In this document: piece by piece, positions 8,154 through 16,229 of the stretch
How the letters are laid out: each line of letters starts with the position of its first letter
Numbering within the stretch: position 1 is the first letter of the stretch
From: an uncultured Jannaschia sp.
GTDB taxonomy: Bacteria; Pseudomonadota; Alphaproteobacteria; Rhodobacterales; Rhodobacteraceae
DNA: 64,000 nt
NCBI GenBank assembly: GCA_947494145.1
Contig: CANLTZ010000012.1
Span: 62,001-126,000, forward strand
Reading direction: 5' to 3'
Program-made: the position numbers and the translations under genes
The notes under the pieces: model-generated
The model's database searches: none
The model's input: the letters and a program-made list of their open reading frames with translations, nothing else
Told to the model about the DNA's origin: nothing

Positions 8154-8908
8154 GCGCCCTTCTGGAAGTGTCGGGCGTGTCGAAAACCTTCGACGGCTTC
8201 AAGGCCATCGATAATCTGAGTTTTTCCATCAACGAGCCTGAATTGCGTGCCATCATCGGGCCAAACGGCGCGGGCAAGACCACCTTCATGGACCTGGTAA
8301 CTGGCAAGACCCGGCCTGATTCCGGCACCATCCGCTACGGTGAGTTGTCGCGCGACCTAACCCGCATGTCCGAAGCCCGCATTGCGCGAGCGGGCATTGG
8401 CCGCAAGTTCCAGAAACCCACCGTATTCGAGGCGCAAAGCGTCGAAGAAAACCTGACCATGGCCCTGGCCGCGCCCCGCGCGCCCCTGACCGTTCTGTGG
8501 CGGCGCAACCGGGCCCGCGACCGCGCCGCTGAATTGGCCGAGCGGGTGGGCTTGGCCGCCCATCTGGGCAGGCAGGCGGGCACGTTGAGCCATGGACAGA
8601 AGCAATGGCTCGAAATCGGGATGCTGCTGGCGCAGGACCCACGGCTTCTGCTGGTGGACGAACCCGCCGCTGGCATGACCTCGGCCGAGCGGGAGCGAAC
8701 CACCGAAATGCTGGTGGAGGCCGCGAAGTCCCATGCCGTCGTCGTCATCGAACACGACATGGAATTCGTCCGCCGCCTGGATTGCCGCGTCTCGGTCCTC
8801 CATGAAGGGCGGCTGCTCGCCGAAGGCACGCTGGACCACGTCTGCGCCGACCCGCGCGTGATTGACGTCTATCTGGGCCGACCGGAAGAGGAGGCCGCCC
8901 ATGCTTGA
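8150..8908 (+). CDS. urtD: Urea ABC transporter ATP-binding protein UrtD
   Basis: A 252-residue ABC ATPase of the LivG type. Walker A is GPNGAGKTT (residues 38-46), the Q-loop lies in IGRKFQKPTVF, the signature reads LSHGQKQW instead of LSGGQ (as is usual in UrtD), Walker B is LLLVDEPAAG and the switch histidine is in VVIEHDMEFV. It pairs with UrtE to power the UrtBC channel. Start and stop overlap urtC (ATGA) and urtE (8 bases). Confidence 0.94.
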   Translation: MSALLEVSGVSKTFDGFKAIDNLSFSINEPELRAIIGPNGAGKTTFMDLVTGKTRPDSGTIRYGELSRDLTRMSEARIARAGIGRKFQKPTVFEAQSVEENLTMALAAPRAPLTVLWRRNRARDRAAELAERVGLAAHLGRQAGTLSHGQKQWLEIGMLLAQDPRLLLVDEPAAGMTSAERERTTEMLVEAAKSHAVVVIEHDMEFVRRLDCRVSVLHEGRLLAEGTLDHVCADPRVIDVYLGRPEEEAAHA

Positions 8909-9590
8909 GGCTCGCGATATCACGCTGGATTACGGGGGCAGCCGCATCCTGAACGGGGTGGACCTGACGGCCGAGACGGGCTGCGTAACCTGCGTGATGG
9001 GCCTGAACGGAATGGGCAAGACGTCGCTTCTGAAGGCCCTGGCCGGGCGCCACCCCATGGGCGGCACCGTCACGCTGGACGGGCAGGCCTTGCCCGATGG
9101 CGCCAAGGCGCGGGCCCAGGCGGGCATCGCCTATGTCCCGCAGGGGCGAGAGATCTTCGCGCAACTGACCGTGGCCGAAAACCTCGCCACCGGCTTCGCC
9201 TGCCTGCCCCGCGACGACCATCACGTGCCCGAACATATCTTCGACCTGTTTCCTGTTCTGCGTGACATGCGCGGGCGGCGCGGGGGCGATCTGTCGGGCG
9301 GGCAGCAGCAGCAATTGGCTATTGCCCGGGCTTTGATCACCAAGCCAAAGGTGCTGCTTCTTGATGAGCCGACCGAGGGCATCCAGCCCAATATCATCGA
9401 CCAGATCGGCCGCGTGATCGCGGGTCTGCGCGAAGCGGGCGGCATGGCCATCGTGCTGGTGGAACAGCGCTTCGACTTTGCCTGGGGCCTGGCCGATCGC
9501 ATCGTGGCCCTGCGCCGCGGCTCGGTCCTACGTGACGAATTGCGCACCACTGCCGTGCGCGAGGATGTGCTGGCAGACGTCTCTGTCTGA
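8901..9590 (+). CDS. urtE: Urea ABC transporter ATP-binding protein UrtE
   Basis: A 229-residue LivF-type ATPase. Walker A GLNGMGKTS (about residues 35-43), AYVPQGREIFAQLTV Q-loop region, LSGGQQQQLAIARAL signature, VLLLDEPTEGIQP Walker B and VLVEQRFDFA switch region are all present (the switch residue being Gln after Glu, as in LivF/UrtE). The ATG at 8901 was chosen over earlier in-frame codons because GAGG precedes it and the overlap with urtD is only 8 bases. It is the last urt gene; a short GC hairpin (9597-9610) and the next promoter follow. Confidence 0.94.
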   Translation: MLEARDITLDYGGSRILNGVDLTAETGCVTCVMGLNGMGKTSLLKALAGRHPMGGTVTLDGQALPDGAKARAQAGIAYVPQGREIFAQLTVAENLATGFACLPRDDHHVPEHIFDLFPVLRDMRGRRGGDLSGGQQQQLAIARALITKPKVLLLDEPTEGIQPNIIDQIGRVIAGLREAGGMAIVLVEQRFDFAWGLADRIVALRRGSVLRDELRTTAVREDVLADVSV

Positions 9591-9610
9591 CGGGCGCGCG
9601 GAAAACCGCG

Positions 9611-9655
9611 TTGACGCCATGGAGGTGTCGGGCCTAGCGTGACCTTTGCGTCACG
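9611..9655 (+). promoter_or_regulatory. Promoter and inverted-repeat operator of the glp transport operon
   Basis: TTGACG (9611-9616) and TAGCGT (9635-9640), 18 bases apart, resemble a sigma-70 promoter. A perfect six-base inverted repeat, CGTGAC (9638-9643) and GTCACG (9650-9655) with a six-base spacer, overlaps the -10 and the expected transcription start, a position where a repressor would block initiation. The regulator is not encoded next to it. Confidence 0.5.
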
Positions 9656-9672
9656 TAGGGAAGGGGAGGCCC

Positions 9673-9723
9673 ATGTTCGACACATTCAGCCGATCTGTGC
9701 CTGCCGGGAATGCTGCGCCATGA
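9673..9723 (+). CDS. 16-codon upstream ORF coupled to glpS
   Basis: ATG at 9673 follows GGGGAGG (9663-9669), by far the best ribosome-binding site in this leader. It opens a 16-codon frame reading MFDTFSRSVPAGNAAP, and its TGA (9721-9723) overlaps the glpS ATG (9720) as ATGA. glpS itself has no comparable ribosome-binding site, so ribosomes probably reach it by termination-reinitiation. It could be only an entry device or a regulatory leader; the peptide has no recognisable amino-acid run that would point to attenuation. Confidence 0.5.
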   Translation: MFDTFSRSVPAGNAAP

Positions 9724-10808
9724 CGCTCATCCTGGAAAACGTCTCCAAATCCGTGGCCGGCCAGACCCATATCCACCCCACGGATCTGACGCTGGACCCG
9801 TCCACCATGAACGTGCTTCTGGGCCCCACCCTGGCAGGGAAGACCACGCTGATGCGGCTGATGGCGGGGCTCGACAAGCCGGATACGGGGCGCATCGTCT
9901 GGCGGGGCGAAGACGTGACGGGGATGCGGGTGCAGGACCGGGGCGTTGCCATGGTCTATCAGCAATTCATCAACTATCCGGCCATGAATGTGCGCGACAA
10001 CATCGCGTCCCCCCTGAAGCTGAAGGGCGCCAGCCGCGCCGAGGTGGATCGCCGCGTCAGCGAAGTGGCGGAGATGATGCGCCTGACCCCCTTCCTGGAT
10101 CGCCGTCCGCTGGAATTGTCGGGTGGCCAGCAGCAGCGTTGTGCGCTGGCGCGGGCGCTGGTGAAGGATGCGGGGCTTGTCCTGCTGGATGAACCGCTGG
10201 CCAATCTGGACTACAAACTGCGCGAGGAACTGCGCGCTGAGATCCCTCGCATCTTCGCGGAATCGGGCGCCATCTTCGTCTATGCCACGACCGAGCCGGA
10301 GGAAGCCTTGCTGTTGGGCGGCAACACGGCGGCGCTGTGGGAAGGACGGATCACGCAGTTCGGCCCGACGCCCGACGTTTATCGCCGCCCGGTCGACGCC
10401 ACCACGGCGCGTGTCTTCTCGGACCCGCCGATGAACTTTCTGGCGATGGAAAAGCGGGACGGGGAAATCCTGTTCGGCGACAATCACCGCGCCCCCGCCA
10501 CCGGCACCTTGGCCGCTTTGGCCGACGGGCATTACACCGCCGGTTTCCGCCCCAACCATCTGGAGCTTGAGCGTACCGAAGGCGACCCGATCGGCTTTCA
10601 CACTCGGCTGAAGGTGACCGAACTCACCGGCTCTGAAACCTTCGTTCATCTGGACCACCATGGCGAAGACTGGGTCGGCCTGATCCACGGCGTGCGCGAC
10701 CTGACGCCAGGCGCTGATATCACCGCCTGGCTGGCCCCGCGCCATGTCTATGTCTTCGCCCGCGATGGCGGGCTCGTGGCCCAGGCCCCTTATGCGGAGG
10801 CGGCTTGA
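9720..10808 (+). CDS. glpS: Glycerol ABC transporter ATP-binding protein GlpS
   Basis: A 362-residue ATPase of the sugar (MalK/UgpC) type with a C-terminal regulatory OB-like region. Walker A GPTLAGKT (35-42), Q-loop YQQ (80-82), perfect signature LSGGQ (133-137) and Walker B LVLLDEP (Asp157, Glu158) are present, but the switch histidine is missing: the usual YVTHDQ reads YATTEP with Thr191. The partner GlpT has the opposite defect. Gene order matches the glpSTPQUV operon characterised in Rhizobium leguminosarum. The in-frame GTG at 9639 is rejected because it lies in the operator; ATG 9720 is coupled to the upstream ORF. Confidence 0.88.
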   Translation: MTLILENVSKSVAGQTHIHPTDLTLDPSTMNVLLGPTLAGKTTLMRLMAGLDKPDTGRIVWRGEDVTGMRVQDRGVAMVYQQFINYPAMNVRDNIASPLKLKGASRAEVDRRVSEVAEMMRLTPFLDRRPLELSGGQQQRCALARALVKDAGLVLLDEPLANLDYKLREELRAEIPRIFAESGAIFVYATTEPEEALLLGGNTAALWEGRITQFGPTPDVYRRPVDATTARVFSDPPMNFLAMEKRDGEILFGDNHRAPATGTLAALADGHYTAGFRPNHLELERTEGDPIGFHTRLKVTELTGSETFVHLDHHGEDWVGLIHGVRDLTPGADITAWLAPRHVYVFARDGGLVAQAPYAEAA

Positions 10809-11891
10809 ATGGCGCGCATCACGCTCGACAACCTAGCCCATTCCTATCTGGACGCGCCCAAGCGCGAGGATGACTGGGCGCTCAAGCAGTTGGACCATGT
10901 CTGGGAAGACGGCATGGCCTATGCGCTGCTGGGCGCGTCGGGCTGCGGGAAATCGACCCTTCTCAACATCATATCGGGGCTTTTGCGCCCCTCGCGCGGG
11001 CGCATCCTGTTCGGGGATCGCGACGTGACCGAAGCCGAGACGGCGGAGCGTAACATCGCGCAAGTCTTCCAGTTTCCCGTCGTCTACGACACGATGTCGG
11101 TGCGCGATAACCTGGCCTTTCCGCTGAAGAACCGGGGCAACGACCCGGCCTATATCGCCCGCCGTGTCGATGAGATCGCCCGCATGATCGGGATGGAGGC
11201 GGAGCTTGACCGCAAGGCGCGCGGCCTGACTGCCGATGCCAAGCAGAAGATCAGCCTGGGCCGTGGCATGGTGCGCGAAGACGTCAACGCGCTGCTTTTC
11301 GATGAGCCGCTGACCGTCATCGACCCGCACATGAAATGGGAACTTCGCACCCAGTTGAAAGAACTTCACCGCACCTTCGGGCACACCATGATCTATGTGA
11401 CCCACGACCAGACCGAGGCGTTGACCTTCGCAGACCGCGTTGCCGTCATGCATGATGGCCGCGTCGTCCAGATCGGCACCCCGGAGGAGTTGTTCGAGGC
11501 GCCCGAACACACCTTCGTCGGCTATTTCATCGGCTCGCCGGGCATGAACCTGCTGCCCGCCTCTGTCGCAGGGCAGGAAGCGCGGGTGGATGGCCATGCC
11601 GTCGCCCTGCCCGGCGGCTATGACGCGTTTGACGGCGAAGTGGGCGTGCGGCCCGAATTCGTGCGGCTGGAAGCGGGCGGCACGGGCCTGCCGGTGCGGG
11701 TGACGCGTGTGGAAGATGTGGGCCGCCACCGGATCGTGCGCGCCGAAGATGGCGGCGGTCGTCCGGTCAACGCCATCCTGCCCGAAGGTGCGCCGCTGCC
11801 CGAAGGTGCCGACCGCGCCGTGTTCGAGCCGCGGGGCATCCACATCTATCGCGATGGCTGGCGCGTGGCGCCTGATGGGGCCGCGGCATGA
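10809..11891 (+). CDS. glpT: Glycerol ABC transporter ATP-binding protein GlpT
   Basis: A 360-residue ATPase, paralogue of GlpS. Walker A GASGCGKST (42-50), Q-loop Gln88, Walker B LLFDEP (Asp165, Glu166) and switch His199 in YVTHDQTEA are intact, but the ABC signature is replaced by LTADAKQ (140-146). In a GlpS-GlpT dimer the GlpT nucleotide site would use the GlpS LSGGQ and be complete, while the other site would lack both signature and switch histidine. The gene starts directly after the glpS stop and overlaps glpP by four bases. Not to be confused with the E. coli glycerol-3-phosphate antiporter of the same name. Confidence 0.88.
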   Translation: MARITLDNLAHSYLDAPKREDDWALKQLDHVWEDGMAYALLGASGCGKSTLLNIISGLLRPSRGRILFGDRDVTEAETAERNIAQVFQFPVVYDTMSVRDNLAFPLKNRGNDPAYIARRVDEIARMIGMEAELDRKARGLTADAKQKISLGRGMVREDVNALLFDEPLTVIDPHMKWELRTQLKELHRTFGHTMIYVTHDQTEALTFADRVAVMHDGRVVQIGTPEELFEAPEHTFVGYFIGSPGMNLLPASVAGQEARVDGHAVALPGGYDAFDGEVGVRPEFVRLEAGGTGLPVRVTRVEDVGRHRIVRAEDGGGRPVNAILPEGAPLPEGADRAVFEPRGIHIYRDGWRVAPDGAAA

Positions 11892-12757
11892 AGACACGCA
11901 ACGAAAAGGCCTGGTTCCTCGTCCTGCCCGTCCTGATCCTGGTGGCGTTTTCGGCGGTCATCCCACTGATGACAGTGGTCAATTACTCGGTCCAGGACAC
12001 GTTCGGGAACAACGTCTTCTTCTGGAACGGCATCGCCTGGTTCGAAGAAATCCTCACGTCGGAGCGTATTCACGCGGCCCTTGGACGGCAATTCCTGTTC
12101 TCGGCCATTATCCTGGCCATCGAGATCCCGCTGGGCGTGTTCATCGCGCTCAACATGCCGAAAAAAGGCGTCTGGGCCAGCGTTTGCCTTGTGCTCATGG
12201 CGCTGCCGCTCTTGATTCCGTGGAACGTTGTGGGCACGATCTGGCAGATCTTCGGGCGCGTCGATATCGGCCTTCTGGGCCGCACGCTTGATACGCTGGG
12301 CATCGATTACAACTACACCTCCAACGTGATCGATGCCTGGGTGACCGTGGTCGTCATGGATGTCTGGCACTGGACATCGCTGGTGGCGCTGCTGGCCTAT
12401 GCCGGGCTGCAATCCATCCCCGAGGCGTATTACCAGGCCGCCAAGATCGACCAGGCGAGCCGGTGGGCCGTCTTCCGCTATATCGAACTGCCCAAGATGG
12501 CAGGTGTCCTGATGATCGCCATCCTGCTGCGGTTCATGGACAGTTTCATGATTTACACGGAGCCCTTCGTCGTCACCGGCGGGGGCCCGGGCAACGCCAC
12601 GACCTTCCTGTCGATCGACCTGGTCAAGATGGCCCTGGGCCAGTTCGATCTGGGCCCGGCGGCGGCGTTCTCGATCATGTATTTCCTGGTGATCCTGTTG
12701 ATTTCCTGGGTGTTCTACACGGTGATGACCAACCTGGATAAGAGGGACGGGGTATGA
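11888..12757 (+). CDS. glpP: Glycerol ABC transporter permease GlpP
   Basis: A 289-residue inner-membrane permease of the MalF type with six predicted membrane segments beginning at residue 9 (AWFLVLPVLILVAFSAVIPL). The EAA loop that contacts the ATPases is near residues 178-200 (IPEAYYQAAKIDQASRWAVF). Late segment motifs include MIYTEPFVVTGGGPGNATTF. It overlaps glpT (ATGA) and is followed by a 109-base gap with a hairpin before glpQ. Confidence 0.9.
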   Translation: MKTRNEKAWFLVLPVLILVAFSAVIPLMTVVNYSVQDTFGNNVFFWNGIAWFEEILTSERIHAALGRQFLFSAIILAIEIPLGVFIALNMPKKGVWASVCLVLMALPLLIPWNVVGTIWQIFGRVDIGLLGRTLDTLGIDYNYTSNVIDAWVTVVVMDVWHWTSLVALLAYAGLQSIPEAYYQAAKIDQASRWAVFRYIELPKMAGVLMIAILLRFMDSFMIYTEPFVVTGGGPGNATTFLSIDLVKMALGQFDLGPAAAFSIMYFLVILLISWVFYTVMTNLDKRDGV

Positions 12758-12798
12758 GGGTACGGGTTCCTTCTGTCATCGACGCCACTGCTTTGGAG

Positions 12799-12833
12799 GG
12801 CACGGACCCAAGGGGCTTCGGTCCCGCCGTGCC
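12799..12833 (+). other. Hairpin in the glpP-glpQ spacer
   Basis: GGCAC-GGACC (12799-12808) can pair with GGTCC (12820-12824) and GTGCC (12829-12833) with a small bulge. There is no T run, so it more likely shapes mRNA stability or glpQ translation than ends transcription. Confidence 0.45.
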
Positions 12834-12866
12834 AAGGCCGGTCCGGCCCCAACCGGAGGCGCATCC

Positions 12867-13754
12867 ATGACCGACGCGACCTCCGCTCCGGGCGCGGCCA
12901 CGATCCCAGGCGATGTGACGGCAAACCGGGCCAAGGCCGGGCGCGGGCGCTTTCGGCCCAACGGCTCGGCCATCGTGATGATCCTCTACCTGCTGTTTCT
13001 GCTGCTGCCGATCTATTGGCTGCTGAACATGAGCCTGAAAACAAACGCGGAAATCCTGGGCAGCTTCACGCTGTGGCCCCGCAATCTGACCTTCGAGAAC
13101 TACATCACCATTCTGACGGACCCGGCCTGGTATTCGGGCTACCTGAACTCGATCACCTATGTGACGCTGAACGTCATCATCACCCTGACCGTTGCCCTGC
13201 CCGCCGCCTACGCCTTCAGCCGGTACACGTTTATGGGCGATAAGCACTTGTTTTTCTGGTTGTTGACCAACCGAATGGCGCCGCCCGCTGTCTTCGCCCT
13301 GCCGTTCTTCCAGCTCTATTCCTCCGTCGGCCTGTTCGACACGCATATCGCGGTGGCGTTGGCCCATTGCCTGTTCAACGTGCCGCTGGCCGTCTGGATC
13401 CTGGAAGGGTTCATGCGCGGCGTCCCGAAAGAGATCGACGAGACCGCCTATATCGACGGCTATTCCTTCCCGCGCTTCTTCATCCGCATCTTCATGCCGC
13501 TGATCGCGTCGGGCATCGGCGTCGCCGCCTTCTTCACCTTCATGTTCTCCTGGGTCGAATTGCTGCTGTCGCGCACCCTGACATCGGTCGACGCCAAGCC
13601 CATCGCCGCCACCATGACCCGCACCGTCGGCGCCTCGGGCGTCGACTGGGGCGTGCTGGCGGCCGCCGGAGTGCTGACGATCGTGCCGGGCGCTTTGGTG
13701 ATTTGGTTCGTGCGGAATTACATCGCCAAGGGTTTCGCGTTGGGGAGGGTCTAA
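12867..13754 (+). CDS. glpQ: Glycerol ABC transporter permease GlpQ
   Basis: A 295-residue MalG-type permease. A 30-residue cytoplasmic N-terminus rich in Ala and Lys/Arg precedes six membrane segments (first IVMILYLLFLLLPIYWLLNM). The EAA loop is GVPKEIDETAYIDGYSFPRF (about residues 185-205). The C-terminal GVLTIVPGALVIWFVRNYIA matches GlpQ/MalG ends. It is followed three bases after its stop by an AT-rich gene not known from other glp operons. Confidence 0.9.
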   Translation: MTDATSAPGAATIPGDVTANRAKAGRGRFRPNGSAIVMILYLLFLLLPIYWLLNMSLKTNAEILGSFTLWPRNLTFENYITILTDPAWYSGYLNSITYVTLNVIITLTVALPAAYAFSRYTFMGDKHLFFWLLTNRMAPPAVFALPFFQLYSSVGLFDTHIAVALAHCLFNVPLAVWILEGFMRGVPKEIDETAYIDGYSFPRFFIRIFMPLIASGIGVAAFFTFMFSWVELLLSRTLTSVDAKPIAATMTRTVGASGVDWGVLAAAGVLTIVPGALVIWFVRNYIAKGFALGRV

Positions 13755-13757
13755 GTA

Positions 13758-14105
13758 ATGTGGAACATGGTAGGAACATTAGTAGCATTTGCCGTCGTTG
13801 TAGGTGGCGGCGTGGCAGCCTTCACAAGGCTCGAAAATAGGGTAGCGGCCATAGAGATGGAGGTCGAAGAATTAAAGAGTCGTGTCGCCAACAATCTCGT
13901 GTTTCCGAAAAATTCGATAATTTTTATTGTTGGACCAGAGGCCTGTCCTGATGGCTGGGGCGTTGGTGGAAGGCACGCAATCGAAGTGGAAGACAGGTTT
14001 TACGACAACATATCGCTTTACCAGGATGTCAATATAAGCGACGGCGGGGACTCCCGAACGAATTATAATATGATAGGTCTATATTCCTGTATTAAAGGTC
14101 TGTAG
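13758..14105 (+). CDS. AT-rich membrane-anchored protein inserted in the glp operon
   Basis: A 115-residue protein I do not recognise. It has a membrane anchor (TLVAFAVVVGGGVAAF, residues 7-22), a coiled-coil stretch with heptad spacing (RLENRVAAIEMEVEELKSRV, 24-43) and a C-terminal part opening FPKNSIIFIVGPEACPDGWG, which resembles the CPxGW motif of tail-fibre or collar-like domains. GC in 60-base rows is about 40-55%, against about 65% around it, so it looks acquired. GGGGAGG about ten bases before the ATG lies in the end of glpQ, so it would be translated with the operon. It sits exactly where glpQ normally meets glpU. Confidence 0.6.
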   Translation: MWNMVGTLVAFAVVVGGGVAAFTRLENRVAAIEMEVEELKSRVANNLVFPKNSIIFIVGPEACPDGWGVGGRHAIEVEDRFYDNISLYQDVNISDGGDSRTNYNMIGLYSCIKGL

Positions 14106-14107
14106 CC

Positions 14108-14383
14108 ATGCTTGACTGGATGGCCTGGACCTGGCCCACCGCCGCCTTCTTCGGCATCATCGCCGCGCTGCTGGTCACCATGACCGTGCTCGCCATCAAA
14201 TTCCCGGAGACGCCCCGCGTGGGTATCCTCCGGATCGAAACGACCCGTGGTGACAGGCTGTTCATCACGTTGCTCGGCTCGGCCTTTATCAATCTGGCCT
14301 GGCTCGGGCTGATCGACGCCCCGCAATGGGGCGCGCTGGTCGTCTGTGCCGCCTATGCCGCAGCGGTGTTCCGCTGGGTCTAG
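14108..14383 (+). CDS. glpU: DUF2160 small membrane protein GlpU
   Basis: A 91-residue membrane protein with the DUF2160 pattern: MLDWMAWTWPTAAFFG at the start, a second segment after a KFPETPRVGILRIETTRGDR loop, and a C-terminal segment ending in YAAAVFRWV. DUF2160 proteins accompany this glycerol transporter; in Rhizobium leguminosarum the gene is glpU. Its function in the transporter is not known. Start is two bases after the stop of the inserted gene. Confidence 0.9.
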   Translation: MLDWMAWTWPTAAFFGIIAALLVTMTVLAIKFPETPRVGILRIETTRGDRLFITLLGSAFINLAWLGLIDAPQWGALVVCAAYAAAVFRWV

Positions 14384-14414
14384 GCCAACGATGTTCATTC
14401 CAGGGAGGAACGAC

Positions 14415-16127
14415 ATGAACAGAATCCTGACAACGACCACCGCCGTCGCGCTGGCCTTTACCGGCCTGCCGGCCTTCGCCGACATGGAGGCGGCGCGCGC
14501 GTTCCTTGACGAACGGATCGAGCGCTCGGCCCTGACCCGGGAGGAGCAGGAAGCCGAAATGCAGTGGTTCATCGACGCCGCCGAACCCTTCCAGGGCATG
14601 GAAATCTCGGTCGTGTCCGAGACGATCACGACCCACGAATTCGAAGCCCAGGTCCTTGCCCCGGCCTTCACCGCCATCACCGGCATTCAGGTCACCCATG
14701 ACCTGATCGGCGAAGGCGATGTGGTCGAGCGTCTGCAAACCCAGATGCAATCGGGCGAAAACATCTATGACGCCTATGTCAATGACAGCGACCTGATCGG
14801 CACCCACTGGCGCTACCAGCAGGCGCGCAACCTGACGGATTGGATGGCGGGCGAAGGCGCCTCGGTCACCAACCCCAACCTGAACCTCGACGATTTCATC
14901 GGGCTGCAGTTCACCACTGGGCCCGACGGCAAGCTCTACCAACTGCCCGACCAGCAATTCGCGAACCTCTACTGGTTCCGCTACGATTGGTTCACCGACG
15001 AAAAGAACATGTCGGATTTCGAGGCGGAATACGGCTACCCCCTCGGCGTGCCGGTCACCTGGTCGGCCTATGAGGACATCGCCGCTTTCTTCACCGGCCG
15101 CGACCTGAGCCATATGGGCGTGGACGGCGAAGTCTTCGGCCATATGGATTACGGCAAGAAGGATCCGTCGCTCGGCTGGCGCTTCACCGATGCGTGGATG
15201 TCCATGGCCGGTATGGGCGATGTGGGTGAACCCAACGGCTTGCCCGTCGATGAATGGGGCATCCGCGTCAACGAAAACAGCCAGCCCGTGGGCTCCTGCG
15301 TGGAACGGGGCGGCGCGACCAACTCGCCCGCCGCGGTCTACGCCATCGAAAAGTACGTCGATTGGCTGACCAACTATGCCCCGCCCGCAGCCAGCGGCAT
15401 GACGTTCGGCGAAGCCGGGCCCATCCCCGCGCAGGGCAACGTGGCGCAGCAGATGTTCTGGTACACCGCCTTCACCGCCGACATGGTGGGCGATGGCGCG
15501 TCTGCGGTGCTCAACGACGATGGCTCCCCCCGGTGGCGGATGGCGCCCAGCCCCCATGGCAAATACTGGGAAGACGGCATGAAGGTCGGCTACCAGGATG
15601 CCGGGTCCTGGACATTGATGGAATCGACCCCCGTGGACCGCGCCCAGGCCGCCTGGCTTTACGCGCAGTTCGTCACGTCGATGACCGTGGATGTGGAAAA
15701 GTCCCATGCGGGTCTGACCTTCATCCGCGAAAGCACCATCAACCACGACAGCTTCACCGAACGCGCCGCCAATCTGGGTGGTCTGGTGGAATTCTACCGC
15801 TCGCCCGCCCGGGTGGCCTGGTCGCCCACGGGCACCAATGTGCCGGATTATCCACGTCTGGCGCAACTTTGGTGGCAGAATATCGGCGATGCGTCGTCCG
15901 GTGCAAAATCGGCCCAGGAGGCGCTGGATGCGCTCTGCGAACAGCAGGAAGCCGTGCTTGAACGGCTTGAGCGTGCAGGCGTCCAGGGCGATTTGGGCCC
16001 GGTGATGAACGACCCGCAGGATGCGTCCGTCTGGCTGGAACAGCCCGGCGCGCCCAAGGCCATGATCGCCGACGAAGAGGCACCGCAGACGGTGTCCTAT
16101 GATGAGCTGATCCAGTCCTGGCAGTGA
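14415..16127 (+). CDS. glpV: Glycerol ABC transporter substrate-binding protein GlpV
   Basis: A 570-residue periplasmic binding protein, the large size expected for GlpV. A signal peptide ends near PAFA-DM (residue 23). Blocks such as TTHEFEAQVLAPAFTAITGI, DAYVNDSDLIGTHWRY, LPDQQFANLYWFRYDWF and VGYQDAGSWTLMES fit family 1 carbohydrate-binding proteins of this operon. The start at 14415 has GGGAGGA six bases upstream; an earlier in-frame ATG overlaps glpU and is rejected. A Rho-independent terminator follows at 16167. Confidence 0.9.
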   Translation: MNRILTTTTAVALAFTGLPAFADMEAARAFLDERIERSALTREEQEAEMQWFIDAAEPFQGMEISVVSETITTHEFEAQVLAPAFTAITGIQVTHDLIGEGDVVERLQTQMQSGENIYDAYVNDSDLIGTHWRYQQARNLTDWMAGEGASVTNPNLNLDDFIGLQFTTGPDGKLYQLPDQQFANLYWFRYDWFTDEKNMSDFEAEYGYPLGVPVTWSAYEDIAAFFTGRDLSHMGVDGEVFGHMDYGKKDPSLGWRFTDAWMSMAGMGDVGEPNGLPVDEWGIRVNENSQPVGSCVERGGATNSPAAVYAIEKYVDWLTNYAPPAASGMTFGEAGPIPAQGNVAQQMFWYTAFTADMVGDGASAVLNDDGSPRWRMAPSPHGKYWEDGMKVGYQDAGSWTLMESTPVDRAQAAWLYAQFVTSMTVDVEKSHAGLTFIRESTINHDSFTERAANLGGLVEFYRSPARVAWSPTGTNVPDYPRLAQLWWQNIGDASSGAKSAQEALDALCEQQEAVLERLERAGVQGDLGPVMNDPQDASVWLEQPGAPKAMIADEEAPQTVSYDELIQSWQ

Positions 16128-16166
16128 TCGTCGCGCGGGGCCTCATAGCCCCGGCTTGAAGATTGG

Positions 16167-16198
16167 CGCGCGCCGGTGGGGTCATCGGCGCGCGTTTT
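16167..16198 (+). terminator. Rho-independent terminator of the glp operon
   Basis: CGCGCGCCG (16167-16175) and CGGCGCGCG (16186-16194) form a perfect nine-pair stem with a ten-base loop, directly followed by TTTT. It lies 40 bases after glpV and ends 32 bases before the alcohol dehydrogenase start. Confidence 0.8.
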
Positions 16199-16229
16199 CC
16201 ATGTTCGAGACATGTGCGAGGCTTGGCCC

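Noticed and set aside
9639-9719. GTG start for a longer GlpS
   Set aside because: The GTG lies in the -10/operator region and the extra 27 residues (Cys- and Arg-rich) do not resemble an ABC ATPase N-terminus.
14289-15866. 525-codon minus-strand open frame
   Set aside because: Fully antisense to glpV, which has a signal peptide and a clear family match.
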